Positions 63,211-64,000 of a stretch of 64,000 nucleotides of DNA are shown here, in pieces. The stretch comes from Arthrobacter sp. PAMC 25486 (GTDB taxonomy: Bacteria > Actinomycetota > Actinomycetes > Actinomycetales > Micrococcaceae). A program made the translations under genes and the position numbers. The stretch lies in assembly GCF_000785535.1 (NCBI RefSeq), contig NZ_CP007595.1, positions 992,001-1,056,000 on the forward strand. Reading direction: 5' to 3'. The stretch's first letter is position 1. Each line of letters starts with the position of its first letter. The notes under the pieces are model-generated. The model was not told where the DNA came from, made no database searches, and worked only from the letters and a program-made list of their open reading frames with translations.

Positions 63211-64000
63211 TTAGACGATGCTCCGTTCAACTGTGATGGTGGTTTCAACGTCACCGGGGATGAGTTCCAGCTTCACCGTCAGGGTCTCACCCTTGAGCAG
63301 TTCGGCGTTGGCATGCAGCGCGTCAACCACGTCCTGCGGTGCGCTGATGATGGTGCGGATCCGGTCGCTGACGTGCAAGCCTGTTTCCTTGCGTGCCTGC
63401 TGAACGGCACGGATCATGTCACGCGCCGTTCCCTCGGCCTCAAGCTCGGGCGTCAGCTCGGTGTTGAGCACCACGAAGCCCCCGTGCGGCAGCATCGCAA
63501 CGGCACTCTTGCCGCCGTCGTGCGCGTCCGCAACCACCGTCTCGAGGGTGTACTCGGACGGTTCCAGGGCGAGGGAGCCTGCGGTAACAACCCCGTCGGT
63601 GACGGACCAGTCGCCGGACTTGGCACCCTTGATGGCCAGCTGGACGTCCTTGCCGAGGCGGGGCCCGGCGGCGCGGGCGTTGACCACGAGCTTTTGGGAG
63701 ATGCCGAATTCCTCCGGGGAGGCCTCGGCGGCGTCGACAAAGCGGATGGTGCGGATGTTCAGTTCGTCGGCGATGATCGCGGCGCCGTCGTTCAGGGCCG
63801 CGGCGTTGGGGGCCACGACGGTGAGTTCCGCCAGGGGCAGGCGCACGCGCAGCTTGGCGGCCTTGCGCAGGCTGGAACCGGTGGAGCAGATCTGCTGGAT
63901 CTTATCCATCTGTTCCACCAGCGCGGGGTTGGGGACGAAGAGGTCGGCGTTGGGCCAGTCGGTCAGGTGCACGGAACGGCCGCCGGTGAGCCCGCGCCAG
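63211..64000 (-). CDS. ileS: isoleucine--tRNA ligase, C-terminal part (runs off the window)
   Basis: The last 262 residues or so of IleS; the frame is open through the right edge and the class I catalytic core lies beyond it. What is seen is the end of the anticodon-binding domain (WRGLTGGRSVHLTDWPNADLFVPNPALVEQMDKIQQI) and the C-terminal region ending TITVERSIV. Assignment rests on the synthetase-like WRGLTG...SVHLTDWP and on the ileS-folC order. Confidence 0.92.
   Translation of the reverse strand, partial: WRGLTGGRSVHLTDWPNADLFVPNPALVEQMDKIQQICSTGSSLRKAAKLRVRLPLAELTVVAPNAAALNDGAAIIADELNIRTIRFVDAAEASPEEFGISQKLVVNARAAGPRLGKDVQLAIKGAKSGDWSVTDGVVTAGSLALEPSEYTLETVVADAHDGGKSAVAMLPHGGFVVLNTELTPELEAEGTARDMIRAVQQARKETGLHVSDRIRTIISAPQDVVDALHANAELLKGETLTVKLELIPGDVETTITVERSIV

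Overview
The window reads as chromosomal DNA of a high-GC actinobacterium, most likely Arthrobacter or a close relative in the Micrococcaceae. This rests on protein-level recognition, not on a search. Supporting signs are mycothiol-dependent genes (mycoredoxin and S-(hydroxymethyl)mycothiol dehydrogenase), a class Ib nrdHIEF set, a PIP-synthase-type pgsA, dnaE2 with its DUF6504 partner, and the actinobacterial gene order ileS-folC-DUF4233-ndk-rne-rplU-rpmA-obgE-proB-proA-nadD-rsfS. No phage, plasmid or CRISPR locus is visible. One IS element is present.

Layout. 1-9.5 kb (minus strand): a DapA-like aldolase, pdxS, then pgsA, a HIT hydrolase and thrS in a tightly overlapping run, then dnaE2 and its DUF6504 partner. 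9.7-17.4 kb: GNAT, VOC and SRAP proteins, an auxiliary-looking trpS with a textbook Trp attenuator, mycoredoxin, a mycothiol-formaldehyde dehydrogenase plus MBL hydrolase pair, a lipoate-ligase-like protein, a thioesterase and a DedA-like membrane protein. 17.5-25.4 kb: an acyl-CoA synthetase, Nudix and YiaA/B proteins, and nrdHIEF behind paired NrdR-like boxes. 26-38 kb: an acetyltransferase-TetR-MFS operon, LysR, an aldehyde dehydrogenase, metF and metE with a structured leader, a ROK regulator and an rRNA methyltransferase. 38-45.8 kb: aquaporin, a YchJ-like protein, an FCD regulator, a lipoprotein, two tRNA-Ala genes, then phosphatase, rsfS and nadD. 45.9-54 kb: proA, a gene split by an IS3-like element, proB, obgE, rpmA and rplU. 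54.4-64 kb: a TPP-riboswitch-controlled thiD-tenA fusion, rne, VKOR, ndk, DUF4233, folC and the 3' part of ileS.

The most notable signals are regulatory or structural. They are: (i) a complete ribosome-mediated attenuator upstream of trpS, with a 13-residue leader peptide carrying Trp-Trp and mutually exclusive 1:2, 2:3 and 3:4 pairings; (ii) a 17-bp inverted repeat that can hide the ribosome-binding site and start codon of the mycothiol dehydrogenase; (iii) an IS insertion with a 6-bp target duplication whose removal restores one 322-residue reading frame; (iv) a ~220-nt structured leader before metF holding a Cys-rich mini-ORF; (v) several long intergenic palindromes and a 32-bp dispersed repeat family. 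I did not find a clearly new multi-gene defence or metabolic system.
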